Notes: generated from the letters alone by a model not told the origin. A stretch of DNA of 64,000 nucleotides from Pseudopyrenochaeta lycopersici (GCA_003313425.1 NHZP01000004.1:2046001-2110000); one strand, 5' to 3'. Shown: positions 31,283 through 43,469, counted from the first letter of the stretch. Translations and numbers: made by a program.

Positions 31283-33409
31283 CCGAGGTGGACGGCGTAA
31301 CGAGCCAGACGGCGTAACGAGCCACCCCTCCTCAACAACAACAAAACTTCAACAAGCGATACCTTCACTAATATAAGCTTAATCGAGGCTGCAATTACAG
31401 CTATAGAATTACTAAAGCCTAGAGAAAAATTTAGTTATTAAGAAATTATAAAAAAGTATTACTATAACTATACAACGCTCGCGCAGAGACACTAAGGAGT
31501 ATTAGGCTTACGCAATACTAAGGCAGAAAATTAATAAGCTCTCTACCCCTATTAAGAGTAAGAGCTCTTACACTATATTAAACGCCTTATAGAGTAAGGC
31601 TTACCCCCTACTAGGCCTATAATATAACGCTTTAGCTTATAGATTATAAAAAAAGAGCTTAGCGTATACTAGGTTAATCGCTATATTAAGAATTATATAG
31701 TTAAGCTTATCTTAAATTAGGTAACTAGGATTAATTAATCGCGCTACTAAGCTAATTTAGGGGTAAAGTACACCCTCTACTTTAATCTCCTGCGTAATAA
31801 GATTAGCTAATATAACGTTAAGTCTTATAATATATATAATATAGATAAGAAAGGCTTTATACTAGGAGTAGTTACTAAGTTAAAGAGGGTGTTTAGTAGG
31901 AGGCTATATAAGGAGCGTAAGATTAAGGCTTACATCTAGGATAGTAGTTAAGAGTAGATAATACTACTAGCCTGCGTATGCGCTAATAGATCTGCTCTTA
32001 AGCCTGCCCTTATATATTAATTAGCCTTAAGCTTAATTTAAGACTTATAGTTACAGGCTTATAATCCTAAGTCTTATTAAGTCTTTTTTAGCTCCTTAAC
32101 TTTAGGATAGACTAATAATAATATAGGCCTAGTATAGCTTAAACAGGTGTTTAATTATAGGATAAAGGTAAAGGCGCACTCTTCTTATAGGCTCTTTATC
32201 CTTAATAGCTATAGATCTTACCTTATAATAGATTTTATTAAGTACTATAATTAAAATAAGATCTTCCTTATAGTATATCTTCCTTACTTAACTTATACGC
32301 TTTAACTACTAGATATTATTATATTTAAGCCTCTCTTAATAGCTTACTTAAATTAGATCTTAGCCTTTATAGAGAGGTGCTAAGGGCTTACTTTAATAAG
32401 TAAAAGAGACTTTTTTCTACTGTTTATAGCAGCCTAGGAGGACTCCTTTAAGGAATTAACTATCTTTAAGGCGTTTAAAGCTACTAGCCTATTACTTTTT
32501 AATCTTTAGGTAATACTTAAGAGATTTAGCCTTATTAAGGCTCTTAAGGTAATTTTAAGTAATAGTAACTTTTTAGCTTTAAGCGCCTTAAACTAGAGGA
32601 AAACTAAGGGCCTACTACGCTAGGTTATTAAGGATAGATAAGATCTATAAGCTTAAAAGCTAAGCTAGGCCTTCTACTTAATCTTAGTTTAGAAAACGCT
32701 GCTTAAATATAAGGCTTAAGGCCTTAGAGAGGCTCTTATTAATAAGAGGTAATGTAAGAAGTAAAGTAAGGTCTTACTATTAGAGCAGCCTAAGGAGTAC
32801 TATAGTAGTACTGTATTCTAGTCTCTAAGGAAGGTAAAGGAAGCACGTAACTATCTACAGCTGCAGGAGCTTAAGGAGGAGTAAAAATAACTCTAAAAAA
32901 TTAAAGTAACTAAGCTCTATAAGGTAAGGAAGCAGGCTAAGGCTAAGGTAAAGGAGATTAGGCGTACTGCGAGGGTTGCAGCTAAGTTATTAAGAGAGAA
33001 GGAGAGAGCTTAAAAGGCTGAGGATTAAGCCTCTTAAGCAGCTGCTTATAGGACTTAAAAATAACTTTAAAACGCTCTTAAAATTACCTAAAAGGGGAAT
33101 AAGATAAGGCTTAAGGCTGCTACTTAAGTAATCTTAAAAAATAGAGAGGTTGCGCAGCCTAGAGATAGTAGAGGGTCTGCATAAGGCGCAGAGGGCGCTC
33201 TACCTGCTCGCTCACGACGCAGCAGGGAAATCAACCCTCTAATTAGATTTGAGTAGCTATATATATTTGCACAGGCCCCTAGGCCCCAACACCAAAAAAT
33301 ATCGCGTTAATAGCTATTTTGTGAGGCTTAATAGCCTCAAGTTGTGGTGTTGATTTTGGTGGTTGGGTGGCTCGTTACGCCGTCTGGCTCGTTACGCCGT
33401 CCACCTCGG
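31283..33409 (+). mobile_element. Fot1/pogo-like DNA transposon, complete ends
   Basis: This 2,127-bp element has about 45-bp terminal inverted repeats (CCGAGGTGGACGGCGTAACG at each end, read inward). It is flanked by TA at 31281-31282 and 33410-33411, the Tc1/mariner target. Each TIR contains two tandem copies of GACGGCGTAACGAGCCA. One long transposase frame lies inside. The TIRs remain GC-rich while the interior is heavily TA-converted. Confidence 0.92.
31370..33245 (+). pseudogene. Fot1-like transposase, RIP-mutated
   Basis: One continuous frame of about 620 codons is broken by many TAG/TAA at Trp/Gln positions. Visible features: an N-terminal helix-turn-helix part (AITAIELLKPREKFSY); the first catalytic Asp in NIDKKGFILGV near 31840, where the family has D-E-(K/T)-G-F; KRVFSRRLY and ACVCANRSALKPALIYQ near 31885-32020; and LFILNSYRSYLIIDF near 32200-32230, corresponding to the family's LDGHGSH, so the second catalytic Asp has become Asn and the Gly and His are lost. 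FKPLLIAY follows near 32330, then a Lys/Arg/Gln-rich coiled C terminus. The loss of catalytic residues by C-to-T/G-to-A changes shows that it is inactive. Confidence 0.85.
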
Positions 33410-33411
33410 TA

Positions 33412-33573
33412 ACGTGTTCTACCACCACGCGCACGTCCCTACAGCTCGCACGCGTTCTGCAAAATCTATACCCTCTCTATCTTAATATATAATAGTGCTA
33501 TAACTCTAAATTTTATATATATTATAAATATATATAGTAGCTATAATTTAAAAAAAATAACTAGTAATTCTAA
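33412..33573. other. AT-rich spacer
   Basis: Short flank between the Fot1-like element and the LTR-like repeat. It includes TA-rich runs and no feature I can name. Confidence 0.5.
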
Positions 33574-34352
33574 TGTGGAGGAAAAGGGGAGAGCTTGGCA
33601 ACAGTTACCCAGGTGATCTATGAGATGGACCACTGTTTTGTCTAGGAGGCTTTAGGAGAGCCAGCTATATAAAGGAGAGCTGAGCACGGCCTATTACAGG
33701 GGCCATTATACGGTAGGAGCGTGAGCAGCGTGTACGCGTGCGTGGGCGCGTACGTGCTCGCGCACGTGCTCGCGCACGTGCTCGCGCACGTGATCGCGCA
33801 CGTGCTCGCGCACGTGATCGCGCACGTGAGTCTACCTTCAGGTGTCTCCTGCGTGAGCGCGCACGTGAGCGCGCCCTTGAATGCACACAGAAGTACGTGT
33901 CTCTCCAGGGTAAGCTCCTACGTCAGCGCGCACGTGAGCCTACCGTACCCCAGGTCACAGCGCGTTGTTTGCAACATCTAAGCTTTTATTTTTAAAGTTA
34001 TCTAGCTTTTATTATTTAGCTTAAACTAGCTATATTCTTTAATATTTTTAAAGCTATTAAAGATTAAAGTACTAAAATTTAAAAATAGATTTAATATATA
34101 AAAAACTAGAATATAGTAAATTTTTAAGTTGTAAAATAGTTTATTAGCTAAGTTATATAAGTTTAAAATTCTCTATAGAAAACTTAACTTTAAAAACTTT
34201 AGTAATAAGAGATATTATATTCTAAAAACTATATATACTAACTAATATTTATATAAATATAATATATATAAAGCGTTAAAACTATATAATATACTTTTTT
34301 ATACTTAAGTATATAATATTTAAGTCTAAACTAAAATAATACTATATATTAT
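33574..34352 (+). mobile_element. TRIM-like retroelement: left LTR plus short internal region
   Basis: The left LTR-like repeat is 403 bp (33574-33976), starting TGTGGAGGAAAAGGGG and ending GTTTGCAACA (TG..CA ends). It contains a TATA box (GCTATATAAAGGAGAGC) and a tandem 12-bp GCACGTGCTCGC array with several CACGTG sites. A second direct copy starts at 34353, only 376 bp downstream, and is split by Gypsy-2. A pair of about 400-bp LTRs around a sub-400-bp non-coding interior fits a terminal-repeat retrotransposon in miniature (TRIM). I found no matching target duplication and no convincing primer-binding site, so two neighbouring solo LTRs remain possible. Confidence 0.55.
33721..33838. repeat. 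12-bp CACGTG tandem array in the LTR
   Basis: Five to six near-perfect tandem copies of CGCACGTGCTCG / CGCACGTGATCG (33748-33832). The second LTR copy keeps fewer units (41570-41605). Each unit holds a CACGTG palindrome, the target of bHLH factors and also part of general CG-rich activator sites. Confidence 0.85.
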
Positions 34353-34378
34353 TATGGAGGAAAAAAGGGAGAGCTTGG
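34353..34378 (+). repeat. TRIM-like second LTR, 5' piece
   Basis: The first 26 bp (TATGGAGGAAAAAAGGGAGA, originally TGTGG..) of the second LTR copy, cut at CTTGG by the Gypsy-2 insertion. The remainder continues at 41415. Confidence 0.85.
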
Positions 34379-34767
34379 TGTTACGATCCTGCTGAGACCC
34401 TGTCCCAGTGGCCCCAACTGGACCTCGCAGGTATTGGGCCAACAACCGAGATCACGTGACGTGCTCAGTTGATCAGTCTGATCAGCGGCACTAAGCACAC
34501 TGAGCACACTAAGTAACATGCATAACTTCTATGTATATAGATTACCGCAATAAACCCTTATAGCTTATTATGTTTAACTTAATATTATACTCTATAGTAT
34601 AGTAATAGCAATACTAATTATTCTTAACCCTTAGTACTCTTTACAGAAGCGCCCTCTTACTGTATTAGTATTAGACCCCCTTCTATCTAGTCCCTCACTC
34701 TATCCTAGAGAACTAACCTTATAATCTTATTAGTTATCCTTACTAATAGCTTTTAAGATTCTTTATA
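34379..34767 (+). repeat. Gypsy-2 5' LTR
   Basis: Begins TGTTACGATCCTGCTGAGAC. It contains ATCACGTGACGTGCTCAG in U3 and ends CTTTATA (from CTTCACA by C-to-T changes). The same family forms the solo LTR at 6222-6609. Confidence 0.93.
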
Positions 34768-34799
34768 CTTTAAACACCCTTAAGATAAGTAACACTAAG

Positions 34800-37700
34800 A
34801 TAGAAACTACCTACTATTATGCTACTAGGCTAGGCAACGCTGTCGCTAAACTAGACCTCTTCTATAGAGATTAATTTAAGCTCGAAGACTAGTTACTCTA
34901 GTTTAACCTGTTCTTTAAGTTTAATGTAACTACTATAGACGACGACGACTAAGTAGTACTTATAACGAGCTATATAAGGGGCGAAGCTACTAAATAGGTA
35001 AAGCCCTACCTAGTTAAGTACCTGGCTAAAGGGACTAAACTAGAGGAACTTATTAAAATGTTTAAGGACACAGGAGAATTTAAGACACGCATGCGATAAG
35101 CGTTTAGTCTACTAAACAAGACTACTATTACAGAACGTAAAATCTAGAATATATAATAAACTTAGTCTATAGCTAATTACGCTAATAAGTTTTTAGGTTA
35201 CGCTAGATAAACTAACTAGAATAATAACACCCTAAAAACTATATATAAATAAGGCCTAAAAGCAGACGTCTAAACTAAACTAATACGCTCTAGTATAGGT
35301 ATAGTAATACTAGATAACTTAATTAATAAAACTATCTAACTAGATATAGAGCTCTATAAGCTCTATATATAACTTAGAAGATAACTACTAAGATAAATAA
35401 AAGAAGATAAGAAATCCTAGAAGGATTATTATAATAAGCCTAATAATAGTTACCTATAATACTAATATTAACTATAAAGAGTGCCTAGATAATATATATT
35501 AGGAGGCCCTAAGGTAATATATCTAGATAACCTTAATAGAGGAAAGTTAAGTAAGAGCAGGAAGAAAAAAGAAATTACCTATTTTAACTGTAATAAAAAA
35601 GGCTATATAGTAAAGAACTATAAGAGTAAAAATAAAGTAACCTCCTAGATTAATATAATAGTAGTAAAAGAAGAAAATAGTAATAATAAAATATAGGAAG
35701 TTATTATAACTTAAGAGGAAGAGGCTTAGAATATAGAGATACTATAGCTACCTCTCTAAGAACTTACTAAGAAAGAGATTCTAAGAACCTAGTATAGTAA
35801 TAAGGAAGAAGAGAGTAACAGCTCCTTATCTCTAGTTTATAAAGATACTAAGAAAGACTTTAATAATACTATAGTACTCTTAACTAAAGATTAAAAGAAA
35901 GAAAACTTCTAGAATTAATATTAACTAAGAACTCTAAAGCTAATAACGCCTATAGAGGTAGAAAAAGATATTATAGAACTAAACTACTAACTATACGCGT
36001 AATATATATATAAAGTATAATATATTAACGCGTTAACTTTAGAGGAATAGAAAGCAGCTATAAAATAAGGAATAAGTATAGTTATCCTAGCTAAATAAGT
36101 AATATAAGATATATTACGGGAATACTACTATTATCTTAAATATTACGCGAAGATAATATAGGAAGGGGTAGAGAAAGCTAAAGAAGTATAGTAACTTATA
36201 AGCGTTAAGGACGTACTATAGAAACTTTAATAAGCTAGATAGATATAGGTACTAGAACCCTTAGTAGTTAAGACCCCTAAATATATATTATAACGCTAAA
36301 TAATACTACTACTAATATAGGAAGATACCTTCTACGTACTAAATATTTAGGACCTAGTATAGTAAGGGTACCTTTAAGTTAATTCCTATAGTAAGATTAT
36401 ACTTATAGATAGTAAGAAATAAGATATTTATACTTAGCTTAAATAATAAATATATTAGGAGGATAATAAAGAGAATATTAACCCTAACTAGCTGCTTATA
36501 GAGGAAGAAGCTAGAAACTACTATAAGCGCGTAGAGGTAGCTTAAACCCTATATACTATGCGTAAAGGACTATAGAAACTAGTACTAGACTACTTAATAG
36601 ATCTACGTAATAGGTAATATAGTGTTATCTACTAGTCTTTCTATACTATAGACCTATACGCTATATACTACTTAAGTAAAATAGAATAGGGATACTTCCT
36701 TTACTTATTTTATTAATGTAAATACTAATAGTATAATTACCCTAAAGTTAAGTGCGATAACTACTTATAAGATAAGAGAACTATCCTCTACTTTCTAAGA
36801 ATTAAAGACTCTGCAGCTACTATAGCGATGCAGCTAGTCTTTAATAGAGAATATAATTAGTAATAATAGTAAACATACCTTAACTCTAACTACCTTAAGT
36901 ATAAGGATATTAAGATACTAAATAGGTATTAGGAGAAGCCTTTTTTAGAGTTGTGCCTACTAATAGGTAAGAACTATAAACTCTATATACAACAGGCGTA
37001 TAAGAACTCCTTAAGCTAAATATTAAGCTTAACAGAAACTAGATAAAGGCACTAGTAGATTCTAGAGTATAATAGAGCTATATTTCTGCGCAAGCGATAG
37101 AATAAGCTAGCCTTATCCTATTATTAAAATTAGTACTATATCTATTAATAGTAGCTAATAGATAACTAATACTATTAGAGTCTATAATTACACATAAAGT
37201 ATAGAACGTGTAACTTATTATCTAGAACTATAAGGAAATAATTAACCTAGATGTCTTTAGACTATTATAATATAATATAATACTAAGACTCTTATAGTTA
37301 AGAGAATATAGTCTAGATATAGATTAGAAAAGGAAAAAGTTCTTATTTAAATACTATAGAACAGACGTAACTACGAGTAAACCTACGCTGCAGCTAAGTG
37401 CCTAGGTAGATAAGAAGATAATAATTAGGATCCTTACTTTAAATAAGGATAGCTTTAAGATATAAGGGTCTAACTTAGTAGGTACTAATAGGAGGCCCTT
37501 AGACTAATAAGCTAGAGTTAAGGAGTAAAGCGTAACTCTAGTAATCCCTAATAAGTATAAAGAATATAAGTTACTCTTTTAGAAAAAGATAACTATAAAA
37601 GTATTACCTAAGTATTAGCCTTAGGATTATAAGATAATCTTATAGAAAGGAAAGTAACTAACTTTTAGCCTAATTTATAGTCTATTAAAAAAAGAACTTA

Positions 37701-40350
37701 AAACCCTACGTAAATATATTAAGATAAACTTAAAGAAAAAATTTATTAGAGAATTATAGTTACTAGTAAGATACTCTATATTATTTATACTAAAAAAGAA
37801 TAAGAAGTTAAGATTATATATTAACTACTAGAAACTTAATAATATTATAATAAAGAATTAATACTCTTTACTAAATATAGTAGAATTATAAGATTAACTA
37901 GCTTTTATAAAAGTCTTTATAGTATTAGACCTAAAAGGAGCGTATAACCTTATTTATATAAAAGAAGATAAAGAATAGAAGACTACGTTTAGAATACGCT
38001 ATAGCTACTATAAGTATATAGTAATACTTTTTAGTCTTACTAATATACTAGCTATATACTAGGTACTTATTAATAATATGTTAAGAGAATACCTAGATAT
38101 ATTTATTATTATATACCTTAATAATATCCTTATATACTCTAATAATCTACAGGAATATATTAAGCACGTTAAAATAGTTCTTACTTACTTAGGAAGATTT
38201 AGTTTACTACTTAAACCTAAGAAATATAAGTTTTATAAAGAAGAAGTTAAATTCTTAAGATATATAGTAGGTGTATATAAAGTAAAGATAAGTAAAGAAA
38301 AAATAAGAGTAGTAAAAGAATAGCCTAAACCTAAAATAGTTAAAGATATATAGTTATTTATAGGATTTATTAACTTTAACTAATAATTTATTAAAGACTT
38401 CTCTAAGAAATTTATCTTACTTACTAAGCTTATAAGAAAATAGATAAAATAGGAATAGAGAAATAAATAAAGAAAAGTATTCTAGATACTTAAGGAAGCC
38501 TATATTATACTACTAGTGTTAATTATATTCTAAATAAGAGAACCTCTACAGTTTAAAATAGATACCTTAGACCTTACACTAGGTATAATAGTAAAATAAG
38601 AACGTAATAGGAAATAGTACCTAATTACCTACTACTTAAGAAAATTTACAGACCCTAAGGAATAATACAACGTGCATAACAAAGAGCTTATAGCAGTCAT
38701 TAACGCCCTTAACTACTAGTAAATCTATGCAGAAAGCTGCTTAGATCTTATAATATTTATAGATTATAAGAACTTAGTTAATTTTACTACTACTAAGACT
38801 TTAAACTAAAGACAGGTTAGATAGGCTAAAATACTAAGATAATATAAGTTTAAGATTGTGTACACGCTAGGAAAGGATAACAGTAGAGCTAACGCTCTTA
38901 GCTGCAGATTAGATATCGCAGGAATAAAAGTAATAATTAGTAATACTATCTTTTAAGTAAACTAGGATAGAAGCTTAGGACCTAATAAGTTATTAAATAA
39001 CACTATAATAATTACGTTAGAAGTACCTAAAGAATTATAAGAAGTAATTATCTAATAATACTATAATAACCTAGTGTATAGCTACTTAGGAATTAAGAGA
39101 ATAATAGAACTTATACAGTAACACTACAGCTTTAAGAATATAAAGGCTAAGGTTAAATAGTTTATTAAAAATTGCGCGGACTATTATAAGAATAAACACA
39201 GTACCTACGCACTATACAGAGAAATACAAGCTATAGAGCTACCTAATAAACCTTAGGTAGACATTTCTATAGACTTTGTAACAGGACTACTACTATCTAA
39301 AGATCCTGCGATAGGAATTAAGTATAACGCTATCTTTAATATAGTCTGTAGGTTTATAAAAGTAGCAGAGATAATACTATTTAGAAATAACTATAATACA
39401 GAATAACTAGTATTTATTATCTTAGACAGACTAATATAATATTACAGTATACCTAAGTCTATTATAAGTAATAGGGATAAGCTCTTTATATCTAACTTCT
39501 AGTTTACTCTAATAACTGCGATAGGAATAAAGAGAAAATTGTTAACAGCCTATTACCTATAAATAGATAGATAGACAGAAAGAATAAACAGAATAATAAA
39601 GACCTACCTAAGGATTTACAGTAATTAATAATAAAATAATTAGGTTTTATTATTACTAATAGCATAACTAGCCTATAATAACAAATTATTAGAATTAACT
39701 AGAAAGATACTATTCTTTACTAATTACAGGAGACACTCTAATCTCTTTATAAAGTTATATCCTAGCAGAAAAGCTAAAGCAGCTATAAAAATAGCTAAAG
39801 AAATAAAAAAAATACATAAATAACTCTAAGAGAACCTTAAGAAAGCATAACGTAATAGTATTTCTTACTAGAATAAGAAAAGAAAAATAGCACCTTAGCT
39901 AAAGAAGGGGGATAAAGTATATTTACTTATAAAAAATCTACGCAATAAATAACTAAGTAAGAGACTTAATTACGTTAAAGTTAGACTATTTTTAGTTAAA
40001 GAACAAAATAGACCTATAAATTATATACTTAAGCTACTACTAGATATAAAGATCTACCTACGCTTCTATATCTCTAAATTAGAACTAGCTAACCTAGTAA
40101 CGCTACTATAAAAAATATTCTAGTACGAGACTAAAGAAGAAACAGAGTACGAAGTTAAAAAAATTCTTAGCGAAGAACGCCCTAAAATTATAAGGGGATA
40201 ATACAGAGAAAGAAAGTACCTTGTGAAATAGAAAGGCTACCTAGATTTAGAAAATACATAGGAACCTGAGTCTAACTTGAGGAACTGCAAGGAACGAGTT
40301 AGTGAATACCACCGCGACAGGGAACGAAAAGAGCTTAGGTACTGGAACTA
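34800..40350 (+). pseudogene. Gypsy-2 gag-pol with chromodomain
   Basis: Gag is recognisable by YIRGEATK-like and YFNCNKKGYI-like segments (zinc knuckle near 35580). The RT catalytic box at 38114-38125 reads YLNN instead of YLDD, so both aspartates are lost by G-to-A changes. The longest intact piece (38078-38323) encodes LREYLDIFIIIYLNNILIYS onward. RNase H lies near 38560-38900 and the integrase zinc-binding part and core near 39070-39620. A chromodomain (KYLVK*KGYLDLENT*EPES) sits at about 40215-40280, where the asterisks are TAG at Trp positions. The downstream part of the chromodomain is much less mutated than the rest. Confidence 0.9.
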
Positions 40351-41025
40351 CAACTGACCTAGGAGCTAGAGGAAACCGACGGGCCTGCTACTAGTAACCT
40401 ATCGCTAACCAGGACCTCCTAGTACTTAGGGGGGAAGCCCTTGAACGCACCCCAGGTGCTGGGCGATAAACTGAACCTAAGGGCATCAGAGGCGTTTTTA
40501 GGCAACAAGGCCTCTGCCGCTTCTTACTCCTTAATATCCCGCTCCTCTACAGCTATTACTTTCTCAGCGCGCTAATTAATTAAATCTATTTATTACCTTA
40601 ACCGCTCCTCGTAAGCCTAAGTAACGCGCAGCTCTTCTAGAGCTTTTTTATACGCCTTTATTATAACCTCTTACGCCTCTCTAGATTCTTTTATTTACTC
40701 CTAAAGCTTTATCTTTTAATTTACTAGTTATTTAAACTTAGACTCTATAACTCGCACGTTATAATATTACCCTTAATATAGACACTCGCTATATTTCCTA
40801 GAATAAACATAGACCTTACACACCTAATTATACTTTACGCACGTTGCGCATTTTTAAACTATAGCTTCCCTAAAGAAGTTAATAAAATTATAGAGGCGTT
40901 AGTAACAAATAGTGCTAGATACTTGTAGATGTTTAGGCATAATAAGACATAATGCAGTAAGAAGTGGGAAACGCTCGCGTTATATAATAAGCACTAAGGA
41001 CAGCGCTAGGACAGAAGGGGGATGG

Positions 41026-41414
41026 TGTTACGATCCTACTAAGACCCTGTCCCAGTGGCCCTAACTGGACCTCGCAGATATTGGGCCAACAACCGAGATC
41101 ACGTGACGTGCTCAGTTGATCAGTCTGATCAGCGGCACTGAGCACACTGAGCACACTAAGCAACATGCATAACTTCTATGTATATAGATCACCGCAATGA
41201 ACTCTTATAGCTTATTATATTTAACTTAATATTATACTCTATAGTATAGTAATAGTAATACTAATTATTCTTAACCCTTAGTACTCTTTATAGAAGCGCC
41301 CTCTTACTGTATTAGTATTAGACCCCCTTCTATCTAGTCCCTCACTCTATTCCGGAGAACCAACCTTGCAATCTCATTAGTTATCCTCACCGATAGCTTT
41401 TAAGATTCTTCACA
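41026..41414 (+). repeat. Gypsy-2 3' LTR
   Basis: 389 bp with the same ends as the 5' LTR. It ends TTCTTCACA and is followed by the CTTGG target duplication. Confidence 0.93.
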
Positions 41415-41773
41415 CTTGGCAACAGTTACCCAGGTAATCTATGAGATAGACTACTGTTTTTATCTAGGAGGCTTTAGGAGAGCCAGCTATATAAAGGAGA
41501 GCTGAGCACGGCCTATTACAGGGGCCATTATACGGTAGGAGCGTGAGCAGCGTGTACGCGTGCGCGAGCGCGTACGTGATCGCGCACGTGATCGCGCACG
41601 TGAGTCTACCTTCAGGTGTCTCCTGCGTGAGCTTGCCCATCAGCTTGCACGTGAGCGCGTACGTGAGCGCGCCCTTGAATGCACACAAAAGACGTGTCTC
41701 TCCAGGGTAAGCTCCTACGTCAGCGCGCACGTGAGCCTACCGTACCCCAGGTCACAGCGCGTTGTTTGCAACA
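41415..41773 (+). repeat. TRIM-like second LTR, 3' piece
   Basis: Continues the repeat from GGCAACAGTTACCCAGG to GTTTGCAACA. It retains the TATA box (GCTATATAAAGGAG) and a shortened CACGTG array. Sequence matches 33599-33976 closely, apart from missing array units. Confidence 0.85.
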
Positions 41774-41811
41774 ATTATTTATTTTATTAAACTTAAAATT
41801 ATTAACGTATT

Positions 41812-42484
41812 CCATCATCGAGTGCGCCACACCATCGAGTGAGCCAAAATCTCTTGGCACCCAACATGACTACTACTACGCGCAATGTCTCAACCAACTC
41901 AGTTAAATCAATCTCAAAACGAAGGCAGGATAGAGCTTGCTCTCCAGGCTATAAATTAGGGCCAATTTAAAAGTGTCTGACGTGCTGCTAAGGCGTTTAA
42001 CGTTACCCGATTAACCCTATAGTAAAGATACAACAGAACCCCCGCTCGAGCTAATTACTAGCCTAATCGCTAGAAGCTCACGCGCACTAAAGAGCAGACA
42101 ATCGTCTAATATATCCTTAACCTTAATTCGCGAGGATTTACGCCCTAGCTGTATAAGGTAGTAGATATAGCAGATAAACTGCTAGCTGTACGTAGTAGAG
42201 AGCTAGTAGGTAAGTAATAGGTTAAGAGATTTATAACGCGTTTAGATAAGCTTAAAATAGCTTTTAACTAAGTAAAGGACTATTAGAGGATACTCTAGGA
42301 AGATCTAGAGAAAATTAGCGCGTAGTTTAAGCTAGTTAAAGATACTAAAGCTAAGTACGGCGTTTATAATAATAATATATATAACTTTAATAAAACTAGC
42401 TTCTAGATAAGCATTATTAGCTCTATAAAAGTTATTACAAGCTTAGAGAGACGCGCTTAACCTAAGCTTATTTAGCTAGGTAAT
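41812..42484 (+). pseudogene. Fot1/pogo-like transposase, 5' part (pogo-B)
   Basis: The ATG at 41885 opens MSQPTQLNQSQNEGRIELAL. Then follow GQFKSV.RAAKAFNVTRLTL (helix-turn-helix, Trp/Gln stops), YILNLNSRGFTP.LYKVVDI, ELVGK..VKRFITRL, then KAKYGVYNNNIYNFNKTSF. The last corresponds to the family's D-I-Y-N-F-D-E-T-G-F, so the first catalytic Asp is now Asn. Upstream at 41812-41850 a direct repeat of ATCGAGTGCGCCA/ATCGAGTGAGCCA after a TA looks like its left TIR. The frame stops at the Gypsy-3 insertion (after ..IQLGN) and resumes at 50382. Confidence 0.8.
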
Positions 42485-42790
42485 TGTTAGGACTAGTTCT
42501 ATATAGTTATAGCCTGGTCCTTAGGGTTATTAGAGTTAGATAGGCACAAAGGAGTTTAATAAGGGATAATAGGGTTACATTAGTGACTAGAAGGATCGCT
42601 GCCGTGTAGGCAGGATCCTAAGGGGCTTTTATGTTCTCCTTACCCCGTACCTAGGACTAATTAGGCTAAAGGAGGTTAACCCTGCCTTTAATAGCCCTAA
42701 TCTAGCCTATTATAGGCTAAACTAGCTAAGTATACCTTAAGTATACTAGACTTGTTAGCTAGTCTAGTTAGGTGTTATTAGCTCCTGATA
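42485..42790 (-). repeat. Gypsy-3 3' LTR (left end)
   Basis: 306 bp. On the plus strand it reads TGTTAGGACTAGTTC..GCTCCTGATA. Its partner at 50071-50376 has the same length and keeps the unmutated CTCCTGACA end. Confidence 0.93.
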
Positions 42791-43469
42791 TTATCCCCTC
42801 TCTTAGATAAAGACGTCTTGTCTCGTCCTAAGAAGATAGCTATATAACTTAGTTATTCCTTATAAAGGCTATATTAGCGTAACCTAGCTAAATATAGTGT
42901 ATATAAGAGTAAAAGAGAGTTATAATTAGTAAATAGGCGTAGTACCCTATACTACTAAGTAATCTATAAGTAAACTTAAGTAAGAGAAGGTTCTAGACTT
43001 TTAATTAAGTATAGACTTTCTGTATAGACTATAGGTATATAAGGCCTATATCCTCCCTCTTTCTTATACTCTACTCTTATTTTAAAGATTTTTTAGTAAG
43101 TCCTTTTTTAGCTAAATCTATATAGATCCCCTTAATTTACTATAGTTTAGGCTATAGTAGGCTAATTTAGCTTAATAAGGCCTAAAGGACTATAAAAAAG
43201 AGTAAGTTTACCTAGAATATAGCTAACCTAACTATTTTAGAGCTAGTTATAGGTATTCTATCCTACTCTAGCCTATATTTAGTTTAATCTTTTCCTTTCT
43301 TACTTAGTCTAGACTATTTCAGCCTAATTTAGTATAATAGTTACTATAGATTATTAGCGTTGCCTAGAAGACTTCTCTACTACTAGAGTAGCTACTATCT
43401 TACCCTATATTTAATATATTACTACTTAGGCTAAGAGTTCTTCTAATTCTTACTATATTTTCTTACCTA

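Larger units (their letters stand above)
34379..41414 (+). mobile_element. Ty3/gypsy chromovirus (Gypsy-2), complete but RIP-mutated
   Basis: 7,036 bp with two 389-bp LTRs (34379-34767 and 41026-41414) and a perfect TSD, CTTGG (34374-34378 and 41415-41419). The uninterrupted target sequence is seen in the paralogous LTR at 33594-33598. The purine tract AGAAGGGGGATGG precedes the 3' LTR. From mid-LTR through gag and most of pol it is closely similar to Gypsy-1, but the U3, the chromodomain region and the 3' UTR differ. RIP-like damage is heavier than in Gypsy-1 over gag-pol. Confidence 0.95.

Noticed and set aside
33665..33995. Overlapping frames encoding alternating Arg-Ala or Ala-His-Val repeats
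   Set aside because: They are translations of the 12-bp CGCACGTGCTCG array in an LTR. All frames are open because the unit length is a multiple of three and lacks stops. The same holds at 41464-41790.
38078..38323. Small intact gene of 81 codons
   Set aside because: It is only a stop-free piece of the Gypsy-2 reverse transcriptase (contains YLNN, derived from YLDD).
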